DNA of 64,000 nucleotides, from positions 124,001 to 188,000 of the forward strand of contig VFIW01000043.1 in NCBI GenBank assembly GCA_006386115.1, written 5' to 3'. Under the pieces are notes generated by a model, which worked only from the letters and a program-made list of their open reading frames with translations, was not told where the DNA came from and did no database searches. Position numbers and translations under genes: made by a program. The stretch comes from Globisporangium splendens (lineage: Eukaryota; Oomycota; Peronosporomycetes; Pythiales; Pythiaceae). The first letter of the stretch is position 1. The number at the start of each line of letters is the position of its first letter. This document shows, one piece after another, positions 18,840 to 30,496 of this stretch.

Positions 18840-20756
18840 ATGGAGGCCAGACGCTCGCTGTCCAAGCGCCGCAGCTCGGCGCTGGAGGAGGAGCGCGACG
18901 CCGTGGCCAAGCAGGTGGAGGAAGACCACGAGCGTGCGCCGCACAAGCGGAGCTCCTACCTGCCGAGCAGCGACAACATCAACAGCAGACAAGGCGACAG
19001 CCGCCTTCGCGACGCCAAGAAAGCCATCCAGGTATGCAACACATGCGAACAAGACGCTTTTGCTGGGGAGGTATTGTGGGAGCATGCACTGATTGAATGC
19101 ACGGCGTGTGTGCTGTGCTAATATCAGACGATCTACGATATCCATACACGCTATGAGCGCCGGCGCGCGGTTGAACATGCCTCGTTCTTGCTCGCTATGG
19201 TACGTTGAGTCTTGCACTTCTGCTGTATCTGTTTGATAATGACATAACTCGTGTATGGCGGATGCAGACTGGCATTTTCATGGTGTTTATTGACAACGAG
19301 TACACGGAGAGCGAGCTCTCGAAGTTGTACTTGCGCATTGCGAATTGCAGTGCGACGCTTGTGCTGCTCGGTCTCGTCGTCTGGCGGTTTGTCATCGAGC
19401 GCGACATCCTGATCAAGAGGAACGTTGTGGCGCCGCACATCGCGCTGTGGCGCATGCCGAAGCAGTTGTTCAAGCTGTTGCTGGAGCTGCTGGTGTGCTG
19501 CATTTGCGTCCCGCCGGGAGTGAATGGGAGCTTTCGCGTCTGGGAATGGAAGTTTTATGTTGACGACGGCATAGGAACGTGTCCCGCGACCTTCACCGTT
19601 GACGATGAGAGCTGCTACCTTGTCTACTCGTACCCGTACGATCTTCTTTTTCTTCGTGTTGTTTCCACCACGTGATCTAGTTTGACACTATGTTTTGCTG
19701 ACAATCTGCGCTGCTCCGTTAGGTATGAAGTCCTCGGCCTTCTCTCACTGCTTCGCTTGTATATGCTGCCACGCATTATCCGCAACCTGTCCGACTTTAC
19801 AAAGTATGGATCTCTGTCTCTCTCATATCCAAATCTGCTCGTAATCTAATGTCCATCTCGTATGTGTAGCTATCGCACGTCGTACTTGGGCGTTGTGTAT
19901 CATGTCGACACGCTAAGCTCCCTGTTTGCCGTCAAGTGCTTCCTTCGGTCCCACCCGTTCAAGTTCTTGCTCGCAGTGTTTGCGGGCGCACTCGTGCTAA
20001 CCGGATACGCGCTGGCAATCGTGGAAGCGCCCGTAAATCCGCAGCTCGCGCCGCTCTGGAACTCCATGTGGCTCGTTGTGCTTACGATGGGGACCATCGG
20101 GTACGGTGACCTTGCGTCTGTGACCATCGCTGGTCAAGTGCTCTTGGTGCTTGGCGGCATGCTTGCGGGGATATTGCTAGTTGGTGTGTTGGTAAGTGAT
20201 GCGGGTATGTGAAGTTGAGTGTTGAAGTTGCCTGACTGAATACTCATGTTGCACTGTGCTCAGAGTGCTGCCATTTTCGGTTTTCTTGGTCTAAATGAGC
20301 GCGATCGTCGGTTCATTCACCTTCTAAGACGCCAAGAGTATAATCGCCACCTGAAGCAAGCGAGTGCTCGCACCATTCAAGCAGTCTGGCATCGATACGT
20401 CTTCAGAAAGCATGGTCTTCACGCTTCGGATCCAAAGAAATATAAACAACGTAAGTGCGACGCATAACTCTTCTGTTTCTTGTAGATGGTGCTTGTATGC
20501 AACAGTTTTTTCATCTGACTTCATACTGCATACAGTTCTCGACAAGCTGAACAGATGCACGTCCAAGCAGAGAAGCTTACGAAAGCAAAATATTGGCGCT
20601 TACGACAGCGCCTCCACCGAGGTCCAACGGTGCCAGGATCAGTTGTTGCTTTCCTTTCGCCAAGAGCACGCAACGACGATGCAGCGCCTGAGGATGGTGG
20701 AGAAGCGGCTGGATACGCTTCTTGTCGCAGCAACAGACGCAGTTTCGGCGGCGTAA
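18840..20756 (+). CDS. Small-conductance Ca2+-activated K+ channel (SK type)
   Basis: Tetrameric K+ channel gated by calmodulin. Exons 18840-19031, 19128-19199, 19268-19635, 19723-19803, 19870-20191, 20264-20450, 20536-20756 give 480 residues with all phases in agreement. Six membrane helices are visible: S1 near 83-97, S2 (LVLLGLVVWRFVI), S3 (LLLELLVCCICVPP), S4 with few arginines (LLRLYMLPRIIRNL), S5, the pore helix with selectivity filter TIGYGD at 313-318, and S6. The CVPPG segment after S3 is an SK-channel hallmark. After S6 a basic helix with an IQ-like element (ASARTIQAVWHRYVFRK) would be the calmodulin-binding site, and the C-terminus is coiled. The poorly charged S4 argues against voltage gating. 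Confidence 0.9.
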
Positions 20757-21170
20757 GGCAGAGTCGCGAGCTACTTTCCGTTGTTTTCTCACATCACATT
20801 TGGAAAGCTAAGGTGCTGCGATGCTGACGTGTTTGAAGTGAGCTTCAGTGGACGAGGCTGGTAGGTGCAGCTGCTTGTAGAAGAGATATTCGAGCGCTGC
20901 CGAATCGCCATTGCCGATGCATTCAGCAGATCTTGATCGTATGTAACGTATTGACTTACCTCAGATCTCTGTGAATTAAAGAAACGTGAAGTGAGGACTA
21001 GTGTCCGAGACTTGCGACAGCAAAAATGAATCAAGTACCACGATATCCTTCAAGCTTTTCTGTCGAACAGGACTCACTGCAGCGAACTGGCGACCAGCTC
21101 CCCTGTGTTTCAAGAAGAGCGTTTTAGTGATTCATCGTTCCAGGTGCCATGTAATCTAATTAGTCATCAC
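20757..21170. other. Convergent intergenic spacer
   Basis: 414 bp between the 3' ends of the K+ channel and carboxypeptidase genes. No gene, repeat or RNA is evident. Confidence 0.4.
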
Positions 21171-24100
21171 TCACCGAAACCTGACGCTAGCGGATTTGAG
21201 CTTGGGCGATCGAACCGTCGGATCACTAATCGGTGGCGGAAGGATGACAGAAGCAATTTCTCTGGACTGGATTTCCACCAAGTGTGCATCTGCTGATGGT
21301 AACAAACCTGGTTTTGCTGAAATCGTCACCATTGAGTCAGCGAGCCGTGGGTTTAGAGACAAACCGCGAAGGGTAGGGCTGATGCAACTCGCTGAAGGCT
21401 CGCCCAAAGGCGCGAGTGGTGTTGCGGAGTCGTTCGAGTTCGTGCTGCCGTTGCTACTGCTACTTGAGCCTCTTCCAAGGGCGTGAACCTTCGCGCTGAG
21501 GTTGTCTATTTCTTGCACATAGCTGAAGCTCGAGTTGATAGCCGGCATTGCCGTATCTGTCGCGCATTTCTCTTTCTCACACACCGAACGCTTTTTCTTG
21601 GTTTTCTTGTTTCGGAGCTTCTTTCCGCTCATTTTTGCTCGTGGCGTGGCAACAAAATCTTGAGCTTGCGAGACAGAGAGGGCTTTGTGATACTGTGGCG
21701 TGCCAGTGCCATTTCCATCAAGTAGATCAGCTGGAGGGGTATTTTGCAGTCTTTGCCGACTTCTTTGGTCTTGCTTGCGCTCCAGTTTTCGATGGTCTGG
21801 TGGTGTCTTGGCCTTGGTTGAGAGCGGCTCCTGCACTTGAAAGCTCGCAGATTTGCCAGAAGAGCTTCGCTGACGAAGGAGTTTCGTTTCCGTGGACTTC
21901 TTAAATTCACTCGACACTACTTTTGCTTTCCTTGGGGTTGCTTCTCTAGAATCGCGTCGATAGCCGCTCATTCCTGCAGCATCAGTCGCGCTTCCGCATT
22001 CACGTAACTGTACCTCCACGTACCCCGGTATGCAAACATTGCGGTCGTCAACCATCGCTGCGAGCCGTTCGCGAATGCTTCCGTCATTTATGCATGCCTG
22101 AAACAGTGTTTCGCACATTGAGGAGCCAACTTGATGCATATGCCGCGTATTGTAGTGCATACCTTGCAGTTCACCAAAATCACCTCCACAGAAGGATGCT
22201 TCAAGAGTGAAACTCCAGGCTAGTTTCAGCTCGTTTGCGATGACCACTCTTGCTGTCGCCTCCTTGGACTTACTGATCTTGAAGCTGCAATCAGGAAAGG
22301 AGATGTACTTCCTGGCGTTTTGCTGCATCGAAAAGAGCTTGGCGAATGCTCGAGCACGAGGGTTCGGCCGCTTTTTCGTATCGCAGCCGTACATGAACAC
22401 ATTTTTCTTCCGCGAGTGGCCATGGATATCGCAAAAGAACACTACTCCACGGGTGGCACACTCTTTCTTCAGCAACTCTTTCGCATGAAATATAGTCGGA
22501 TGGTAACTCTGTGACGGATTGTGCCATTGGCGATTCAAATCGCATGCTGAAAGCGCACAGCGGCTATTACCGTAGTATACACCGTCGGGATTCAGCATCG
22601 GGATGATTTGGAATAGGAAAAGCCGCCGGAGAACTCGTGCAACGTCAGACTCGCCTAACAGGAAATCGATGACACCGCGCATCATCCAGGATGCTTGGGG
22701 TTCTCCAGGGTGCACGCGTGACGAGATAACGATAGCTTTCCGTGCTTTTAGTTCCTGGGTACCAGCCGAGAAGTCTGAGATACTCAGTAAGTCACAGCTC
22801 TTCCCGCTGAGCGTCTTGCAGAGCACAGAGTGGCGAAGAGTGGCTCGAATGCGTCGACCCGATTGATGTAGGATCTGCTCGAGATGCTGTTGATGGTCGG
22901 AGAATGTGTACGGATAGCTGTGCGCAATCAAATAGGTGTCATCAGCGTCTGCAAATTCCAGCGTCAACGTCAACGTGTAGTACTTCCCGGCTGAGTTTGG
23001 AGGTGCAGCTTCCGAGGTTCCGTCATTGTTGCTTCTGGGAACCTTTCCAGTGCACTTGGATAGCCGAGGAAAAGGATTCCCGAAGTAGTAGATTTCACTC
23101 CCACTTCGAAGCCAGCCCGTGCGTTTCAATTTGGCGTCTTTCACTGAGTAGACTACGGGTTGCAGTCCTTGATTGAACAAGCTGTCGGGTTTGCACAAGT
23201 TCACAATGTTGAATCGATATTTAGCTTTGTGTGTGCCTGGGGTGATCTGAATGTTGCTGACTGCAAAGTAGAACCATTGCGTATGACCATTCGTATTGAA
23301 GTCGCGACGTAGACACAAGTCGTACTCGTACTCTCCGATCTGGACCGCACGCTCAAGGTTCCCACTCTCAAAGCAACTGTCAAAGGTCAAACTCTTGCTA
23401 ATTTCTTCGAGGGGGTAGCTTTGCTTCGGAACAAAATACGGGAACGGATCGGCGACCACAGACACTTTCGGTCCCAGGCGAGTTCCCGAATCGTTTGTGC
23501 TTTCAGGATTTTCAAAACAGGACGTGCTCTCATACACAAGTTTTGCACGGCGGTAAGGATCGCTCTGCATAAACAGGTCCTTTCGCAACGTTGCTTGCTC
23601 CACAAATGCATTCATCTCCTCAGAAGTTGAAACTCTGCACGGCTCCGTGAAACTTGGCTCATCGAGTAGGAGCAACTCGCTCGGTTGTTCACCACCAGTG
23701 GCAGCATCAGCCTCACGTTTATATCTTGAAGGATGCCTCGGATACTTTACTCCTGATGGAGATAGAAAGTAGAACTTTTTATCTTCAAAGTGCGATATAT
23801 CCAAATCGGGACTCCACCCTCGAGCGACAAACGATTTCGGCGGAGATACTTCGGATAAGTTGTTGCTCATATCACCCTCCAGGTCCCCAAGCGCCTCGTC
23901 CACTTCAACGCTACTTTGGTTACCCTCAGCAAAGCCCTCGATATCAACTTCGTCAGTCACATCGTCGTCATCACTCCCATCATCGTCGTCAGCATCATTC
24001 TCCAGTTCTGCATCTTCCGTCGTCGAGGCAGACAGGAATTCATCTTCTGGTGTGTCTTTATTGTCTACGTCTGCACATGCCGCATCACTATCGCTTCTCG

Positions 24101-26337
24101 AGGCGTGTCTGTCGCTTTCGTGACTTGTGTTGGTCTCTAGGGTGTTGCCAAGTTTCCTGAGATCGAACTGCGACGAGCCATTTTGAAGAAATTTACGGGG
24201 CTGACTAGCGAGCGGTGACGGAGTTAATAACTTCTCCTCTCTTGAGCTTGGATTGAGCGTTCCGGTATCGAATGTTTTGAACAAGCAACTTCGTTCTCTG
24301 CGAAGGATCTTCGTCACATACTCTTCGTATTCCTTATCACCTTCTCGTAAATGTGATGACTGCAATTTCGAAGACGCAACACAGTCGTTTACTGATTGCT
24401 CTGGCAGCACAGTAATCGCCCTTTCAAGAAGACAAATGAGCGCATTGGCAATCTTGCTCGTGTCACTCGCGGCAGGAAGGGAGGATGTCGAAGCTTGGCA
24501 GACTAGTCGAGATCGATCGCCGACTTGAGCGTTGCCGGATCCAGCAACAAACTCTCGAGTCTTTTGCTCGAAAGAACCCTGTTGGGTGTGAAGAGTTTCA
24601 CATAACACTTTCCCTCCGCAACTAGCAACAACTTCAACACCATCTTTTGAAAGAAGCACTTCTCGCACAAAATTGTGCACTTCCACTAACTAAACCGCAT
24701 CAAAGGAGTTTTAGTAAGATAATGTGAGATGCACGAGAGCAGTCCGAAAACACACCTCTTCACGCGATGACATTTTGGCTCGCAAATGTCGAAGGAGCAG
24801 GTCCACAGCAATCCCGACAAAACCTGTAATCGAATGGACACTCTTTGTTTTCTTCACGCAGCAGTGTTTATCAATGATCTTCTCGGTGTCAGAGAGGGTA
24901 TATGCATTCTTATGCTTACCTGCTGCTTCCAGTACTTGGTCAAAATTACAAACACTTGGGACGCAAATCGTAGATTGCCGTAATGATTGCGCAGGCAGAG
25001 GAATAACGAAGGCAGCGACTTGTCGTCATCGTTGAGCGTAATCGTCTCGACTGTAGAGCGGCTAAGCGATGACACCACTTGGACAAGATCGGTCGATAGG
25101 GAAGACAGATTGCCAGAGCTTCCGTTCAAGATGTACAATGCCAGTAACCCCTCGATCGTGTCGGAATTGACAAGCAGCAGCAAATCCACTGGATTGCACG
25201 AGATATTTACAAAGAATCCAAATACACTCAGCACCAACTTTGCAACGTGCGCATGGCATGTGGCAGTGTTGATCAGCACTTTGCCTGGACAGGGAGCGTC
25301 TTGGAGGTAGGACGAGAGATCGAATTTGCAATCTCGAGCAAAGCGCGAGAGTCGTTCAAGGATGGTGCATGCCGGCCACGCGACCCCCAGCAGATTGCAA
25401 TTCCTGCCTACAACTTGAAAGAGTAGAGGCATCATCTCCTCGTTGATGATCTGACCATAAACTTGAGCTTCTTCCGACAACCGCGCGAGGAGTCGAATCA
25501 CGGTGCTCTCAACATCGCGTCCAGGGATCGGAACGCGCAAGCAGACAGCAAGCGCGTGAACAATATTGTCTGAAGCCAACATTTGTGTCACTCCCGTGGC
25601 ATCACCCATGATCAGCAGCACCTCACAAACCGAACGCTTGACATCCATGTTATCGCCAGGCTGCAAGAACAAACACATAAAACGAGAACGATTCTGTCAT
25701 CGTAAACACCCTTCAAGCGCTAGTTGCACACATCTCTTACCGCAGTGAGCAGTCGAAGCAAGATTGCGATCCCATCGAGTTTCGCGACTGTGTGGATGCT
25801 GTCCACGCTTCGCTCGAGCATGTGTCCAAGCACCTCTGCTGTATGCAGCAGCACATTGCAATCATCACTCACATTGTTCAATATTTGCAGAATAAACGTA
25901 TACAGCTGCTCTTTCTGGATCTGGTTGTCTCGCCCAATGCTGCTGCTACTCCCATTACTGCACTGCTCAACCAAGTCGAGCACCTGCTTGACGATCTTGT
26001 TGCGCTTCTTCGAGGGTTTCTTGTCGCCAAACTGGTGCAGCACACCAATTGCCACCTGGAGCGCGCCTTTATGCGCGAGGACAACTTTCGCGGCGTGATT
26101 GTCGAATGCCAGCGCGTTCAGCAGCTCGAGCAGCGCGTCGATGATGTCGGCGCTTGCAGAAAGCGATTCATCGGTCGCGAGCGCCACGAGCGGGCCGATG
26201 CCGTGCGCCACGATCTCGCTCTTGATTTCGTCGTAGCGGCAGAAGGAGAGCAGCTCCTGCAACATCGTGTAGTAGGCGTCGCCGCCGCACTTGCTGCGGT
26301 CCTGGAGGCTCGAGAGCAGCACGTGCACCGACGACAT
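21171..26337 (-). CDS. Cytosolic carboxypeptidase, CCP/AGTPBP1 type, with ARM-repeat N-terminus
   Basis: M14-family peptidase that removes glutamates from tubulin tails. Exons on the minus strand: 25741-26337, 24920-25660, 24764-24823, 21171-24689, about 1,638 residues. Exons 1-3 encode helical ARM-like repeats (VVLAHKGALQVAIGVL and similar), as in vertebrate CCP1. After a Ser/Asp-rich linker comes the CCP N-domain (QWFYFAVSNIQI) and the peptidase: zinc ligands HPGE near 1125 and DIHGHSRKKN near 1221, NPDGVYYGNSRC, and catalytic Glu in FTLEASFCGG near 1295. The tail is disordered and lysine-rich (KKLRNKKTKKKR). The 20-codon exon 3 is the least certain; its donor could be GTGAAG or GTGTGT, only the former keeps frame. 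A flagellate zoospore would use this on axonemal tubulin. Confidence 0.9.
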
Positions 26338-26623
26338 GGCGCGGACTTTCAATGTGAGAGGAATGGCCGCTTCAACCGTCAGTTATGCGAGAATGATGGT
26401 GCCTGAAGGGAAACATCGTGTTTGATAGTCGTTGATTGGATAAAGCATTTTTAGTTCCTCTCGGCCGATTGGATGAAAATGGATGTCTCCATATGGTTTA
26501 CTAATCCAGTATACACGCAGCGCATCTCGTTGTTGAAGTGAGAAAATACCCAATTATCCATGTGGGTTATTGGCTGATGTGTGTCGACATCTTTCTCTGA
26601 CACACACACACAGCAAAAAGACC
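26338..26623. promoter_or_regulatory. Divergent promoter with four CCAAT/ATTGG boxes
   Basis: The 286-bp spacer between the carboxypeptidase and the membrane protein gene has ATTGG at 26435-26439, 26468-26472 and 26569-26573 and CCAAT at 26550-26554. No other feature is seen. Confidence 0.4.
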
Positions 26624-28270
26624 ATGGAGCTCAATAATGATAATGGCAAGGACAACGTGCGTTTGCCGAGCGACGCGGAAGGCCACAGTGCAGCCACTGC
26701 TGCTGTAGATGACGCTGACGCTACCCACCCGCTGCTTTCTCACTCCCCTCGCAGCCCCACTCATCCAAAGAGGCGACGCAGCCCTCCTCGACCAGCAGCG
26801 CAGCCTCAAGGAACAGCGCAATGGAAGATCGTCGCCGCGACGCTTGCGTTCATGCTGCTCGCGATGCACGTGCTCTTCGTTGTGCTGCTGCGCAAGACCA
26901 CGTTCTCGCTGGAGCAACTCACGCTCCCGGACTTGTGCCACCCGCAGAGTAACGGCGCGATTGTGCTGGAGTTCGAGAACCCATCGTATTGCTCGCCCGA
27001 GATCGGGCCGCTGCAGATCTCGTTGTCCAAGAACGCGACGGCATTCCTCGAGCTGACGCTGCCGCGCTTTGAGTTGCTTGCGGGGAAGTCAACAGTTGTG
27101 TCGAACATCAATTTCAATATCCTCACGACGCCGGAACTCGTGCATGCGCTGGTGTTCTCGGACGAAGGAGGATTTGAAGTCACTGGCAGCGTACCCATTC
27201 GCATTTCGTGCATGCTGATCCCGTTCACTGTGCATCTCAACTTGAAGAGCTTGTCCCACGAATCTCCAGTTCCACCGAAACTGAACGAGAGCGATTCCAC
27301 GTACTTGCCCAAGCTGAAATTCGACGTGGACCCACCAGAAGACCAAGTAGTGATCTGGAAGTCGAGCATCGACAATGGCGTGAAAGAGGAACTGGATCGC
27401 CTCGTGGTCCAGATCTTGAAAACCATTGCGCTCTCTCATATCCATACTGAGAACGAAGCGGATCAGATCTTCGCGTACACGGACGTGTCGTTTGACTATC
27501 GCTCGCGTGTGCTGTGGAACCTGCCATCACTCTCCATTGGCGTGACCTCCGAGGACAACGACAAGATTCTTCGCGCGGGGTTCAAGCGCTTTTTGCTGGG
27601 TAATGGCAAGACGTTCATCTCAGCATTCACGAGTATCAACAGAAACCAGACGACGCCGTTGCAGCACATGCTTCAGAAATACCTTGGCGGCGACGACCTT
27701 GTGCTCCATGTTTATGGCGACAATCAGGACACTGATTGCTTTTCGCTCAAGGTGTTGGATCTCACGGACGTCAAGGTGCAAGTGCCCGCCAAGGTCGATG
27801 GCAAGCCCGCTTTCCTTCGTCGCTCTGAAGTGCACCCAACACTAAAGGAATTGGACTCGACGACACACAAATGCCTACTTGAACTGGAGGTTCTCATCAC
27901 ACTCAACAACCCTCTTCCGATCCACTTCGACCTCTTCTCAATGGAGTTCGACTTGCTGTACAAGAGCACGGAGGACATCGTGTCGCTATGGGTCGCCAAC
28001 TCAACATTCCTGCTGCACGTGGACGACCACCACCACATCGCTTGGACTGCGCATGCAGAGAACAACGTGAGTCTGTCGACCCAGGTCCGCGATTTCGACC
28101 TGTGTCAAGGCGTGATCGGCCTGTACCTGCACGACGAGCTCGCGTTCGAGATCCAGCACGGGAACATCGCCGTCGGGGCCGGCAGCGGGAACTTTACCAT
28201 CCCGTTTTCAGTCGCCGAGATCCATATCCACCCGAGCAGCTCCATTGCCGCCATCCAAAGTATTCAATAG
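26624..28270 (+). CDS. Type II membrane protein with large lumenal beta-rich domains, unknown
   Basis: Single exon, 548 residues from the ATG at 26624. The N-terminus is cytosolic-type, polar and basic (PKRRRSPPRPAAQPQ), followed by one hydrophobic helix (VAATLAFMLLAMHVLFVVLL, about residues 70-90). The rest would be lumenal or extracellular and reads as repeated beta-strand modules of the LEA2/DUF3712 style (IVLEFENPSYC..., VLWNLPSLSIGV, CLLELEVLITLNNPLPIHF), with several N-glycosylation sequons (NAT, NES, NQT, NST, NVS, NFT). That resemblance is by eye and not certain. It precedes the REEP gene in the same direction by 128 bp. Confidence 0.75.
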   Translation: MELNNDNGKDNVRLPSDAEGHSAATAAVDDADATHPLLSHSPRSPTHPKRRRSPPRPAAQPQGTAQWKIVAATLAFMLLAMHVLFVVLLRKTTFSLEQLTLPDLCHPQSNGAIVLEFENPSYCSPEIGPLQISLSKNATAFLELTLPRFELLAGKSTVVSNINFNILTTPELVHALVFSDEGGFEVTGSVPIRISCMLIPFTVHLNLKSLSHESPVPPKLNESDSTYLPKLKFDVDPPEDQVVIWKSSIDNGVKEELDRLVVQILKTIALSHIHTENEADQIFAYTDVSFDYRSRVLWNLPSLSIGVTSEDNDKILRAGFKRFLLGNGKTFISAFTSINRNQTTPLQHMLQKYLGGDDLVLHVYGDNQDTDCFSLKVLDLTDVKVQVPAKVDGKPAFLRRSEVHPTLKELDSTTHKCLLELEVLITLNNPLPIHFDLFSMEFDLLYKSTEDIVSLWVANSTFLLHVDDHHHIAWTAHAENNVSLSTQVRDFDLCQGVIGLYLHDELAFEIQHGNIAVGAGSGNFTIPFSVAEIHIHPSSSIAAIQSIQ

Positions 28271-28398
28271 TAATAGCAGCCTATCAAACAGCATGCATTC
28301 ACTCTGTGTTATCATTTTTGTCTATTTGTACCTCCTCCCACCCCCATTCTTTCTCGTCAGGATCGTCGCACTGTGGAAGACGAAGAGCAACAGCGGCA

Positions 28399-28929
28399 AT
28401 GGGTGCGACGCTGACCAAGCCCGTGTGCATCGCTGCGGGCATCACGTACCCGGCGTACGCGAGCTTCAAGGCGCTGGAGAGCCCGAGTCCCGACGACGAC
28501 AAGCAGTGGCTCACGTACTGGGTGGTCTACGGACTCTGCACGTCCATGGAGACGGTGTCGTCGCGGCTGATGAGCTGGATGCCTGGTTACTACATGACCA
28601 AGATGCTCTTCCTTATCTGGATGATGCTGCCGAAGACCAAGGGCGCGATGATCATGTACCGCGTGGTGTTCTATCCGCTGCTCAAGCAGTACGAGCCGTA
28701 CGTGGACAGGAAGCTGCTGGATGCGCAGCGCACCGCGCAGGACTCGGTGACCTCGCTCCAGAAGGCTGGCAAAGAGGCGATCGCGAAGCAACTCGAAGCA
28801 GTCCAGAAGAGTGACGTGGTCACGAAAGTGGGCCAAGCGATCGTGAACTCGGCCATGGAGGCGCAGCAAAAGGCGGTGCATGCGGCGGGAAATGACAAGG
28901 AGCGAAGGGAAGACGAAGACGCGCGGTAA
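28399..28929 (+). CDS. HVA22/TB2/DP1 (REEP) family ER-shaping protein
   Basis: Membrane-curvature protein of tubular ER. Single exon, 176 residues, starting MGATLTKPVC. The family signature is complete: YPAYASFKALESP, DDDKQWLTYWVVYGLC, METVSSRLMSWMPGYYMTKM, FLIWMMLPKTKGAMIMYR, giving the paired hydrophobic hairpins. The C-terminal third is an amphipathic, charged helix (LLDAQRTAQDSVTSLQKAGK). The reading frame is open upstream into the preceding gene, but the ATG at 28399 matches the family's start. Confidence 0.93.
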   Translation: MGATLTKPVCIAAGITYPAYASFKALESPSPDDDKQWLTYWVVYGLCTSMETVSSRLMSWMPGYYMTKMLFLIWMMLPKTKGAMIMYRVVFYPLLKQYEPYVDRKLLDAQRTAQDSVTSLQKAGKEAIAKQLEAVQKSDVVTKVGQAIVNSAMEAQQKAVHAAGNDKERREDEDAR

Positions 28930-29111
28930 ACAGAAGCGGAGTACGCATCCGAGTCCTATCAGTGATTGCTTGTTTTCGTTGTGCATGGAGGGAAAAATCA
29001 ATACATTCCTTTGTGTTGAATCCGTCAGGCCATGAAAAGCGCAAACGCAATAGGCAAAGTGCTGTGGTGTGTTCTTTCTCGTGACTTTCCTCAACAGCGA
29101 CTACGAAGAGC

Positions 29112-30496
29112 TTAGAGGTGGTGTGTGTACTTGTAATCTTCCTTCGATGTCGGCTTGTCAATGTACGAGTGCGCCTTGAAGTGCTCGGCCTGGATCAGCT
29201 CCGCGAGCATCGGAGCCACCGACAGACGCTTGATCTTTTCCGAGTGGAAACCCTTTGGGGTCTGCGGGATCGTGTCCATGACGACGACTTCCGCGAGCGG
29301 CGATTCGTCGATGATCTTCTCCGCGTCGCCAGCGAGCAGTGGGTGTGACGCGAAGCAGTACACCTTGCGTGCACCCTTGTTCAGCACCAGCCCCGTCAGC
29401 TTGGACAGCGTTTCACCACTGTCGATCATGTCATCGACAATGATCACGTCGGCGCCCTTCACATCACCAACGACGTCCGACTCAGTGTAATCGCCATTGC
29501 TGCCCGTGCCGTGGACAAACGCCGCGAAACGCGCAGGAGCATCCGGGAGCCACTTGTTCAGACCCGCCTGGAAGACGCGCGCACGACGCAGGCACTCAGG
29601 GTTTGGCGCCATCACCACCAGAGGGCGACGCAGGTGCACCTGCGTGGCAAAGTATTCGACACCAGCCATGATGGTCTCGAGGGTTTCCACAGGCACATTC
29701 GAACTGAAGAACGATGCCTCGTGGCCTTGCATGCGCAATTGGAGGTCGACGGCGATGACACGGTCGACACCCATGACTTCCAGCATCTTGGCGATATCCG
29801 CTGCAGGACTCTGGATGAACTTGGAGTTCATACTCGTCGACATCGGGTTCGCGCGGCGGTGGTGCTTGTACGCATAGTATCTACAATTACACAGTGCTGA
29901 AGTAAGGAATCACGGCGCTAGCAAATGCTTTGTAGATGACAATTAGCAATGCTCACTTACGGAACGACAACGGTCACACGCTTGGCACTCGCTCTTCGCA
30001 TGGTGCTGACCATCAGGAGCATCTCGATGACGTTCTCGTTCACCGGCGTCGCGAGACTCTGCACGAGATACACGTCCTTACCACGCACACTCTCGCCAAT
30101 CTGAACCTGCACTTCGCCGTCGGCAAAGCGACCCAGCTTCATCTTGCCCACACGCGTGCCGAGACGGCGCGCAATGTCGTCGGCGAGCTCAAAGTGCGAC
30201 GAGCCCGAAAACACCTTCAGCTCGTGGCAGCCGGGGATGAACATGCCGGCGTGCGTGCACGGGTGCTTGTCCGACGGGAAGAACGGCGAGTGTGGGTCCA
30301 CGCGCTTGCGCTCCATCGGCACGCCGAACTCGAGGTCGCGCAGATCGCGCTTGTCCGACTCGGCGTGCGCCACGCTGGTCGCGAACAGCGACTCGCCGCC
30401 GAAAGATCGGTGCGCGACGCCAGCAGCGACGCCTCCGACGAGCGCGCAGACGGCGGGCTGCATGCGCAGCGCCGCGGCTCGGAACCCAAACACCAT
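29112..30496 (-). CDS. Ribose-phosphate pyrophosphokinase (PRPP synthetase), organelle-type
   Basis: Makes PRPP from ribose-5-phosphate and ATP for nucleotide, histidine and tryptophan synthesis. Exons 29961-30496 and 29112-29880 give 434 residues. An N-terminal extension of about 85 residues (MVFGFRAAALRMQPAV...) looks like an organelle-targeting presequence. The two phosphoribosyltransferase-like halves are clear: KVFSGSSHFELADDIA, RFADGEVQVQIGESVRGKDVYLVQS, and the PRPP loop VIIVDDMIDSGETL. The ATP-binding flexible loop, normally YxRQDKK, reads YYAYKHHRANPM, so the conserved Arg-Gln-Asp is missing. The ATG is 209 bp from the proximal end of repeat copy A. This could be a divergent catalytic form or a regulatory subunit like some yeast Prs proteins. 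Confidence 0.9.

Noticed and set aside
27988..28398. Fusion of the REEP frame to an upstream frame
   Set aside because: The upstream part overlaps the coding sequence of the preceding membrane protein in another frame and is Arg/Pro-rich noise.
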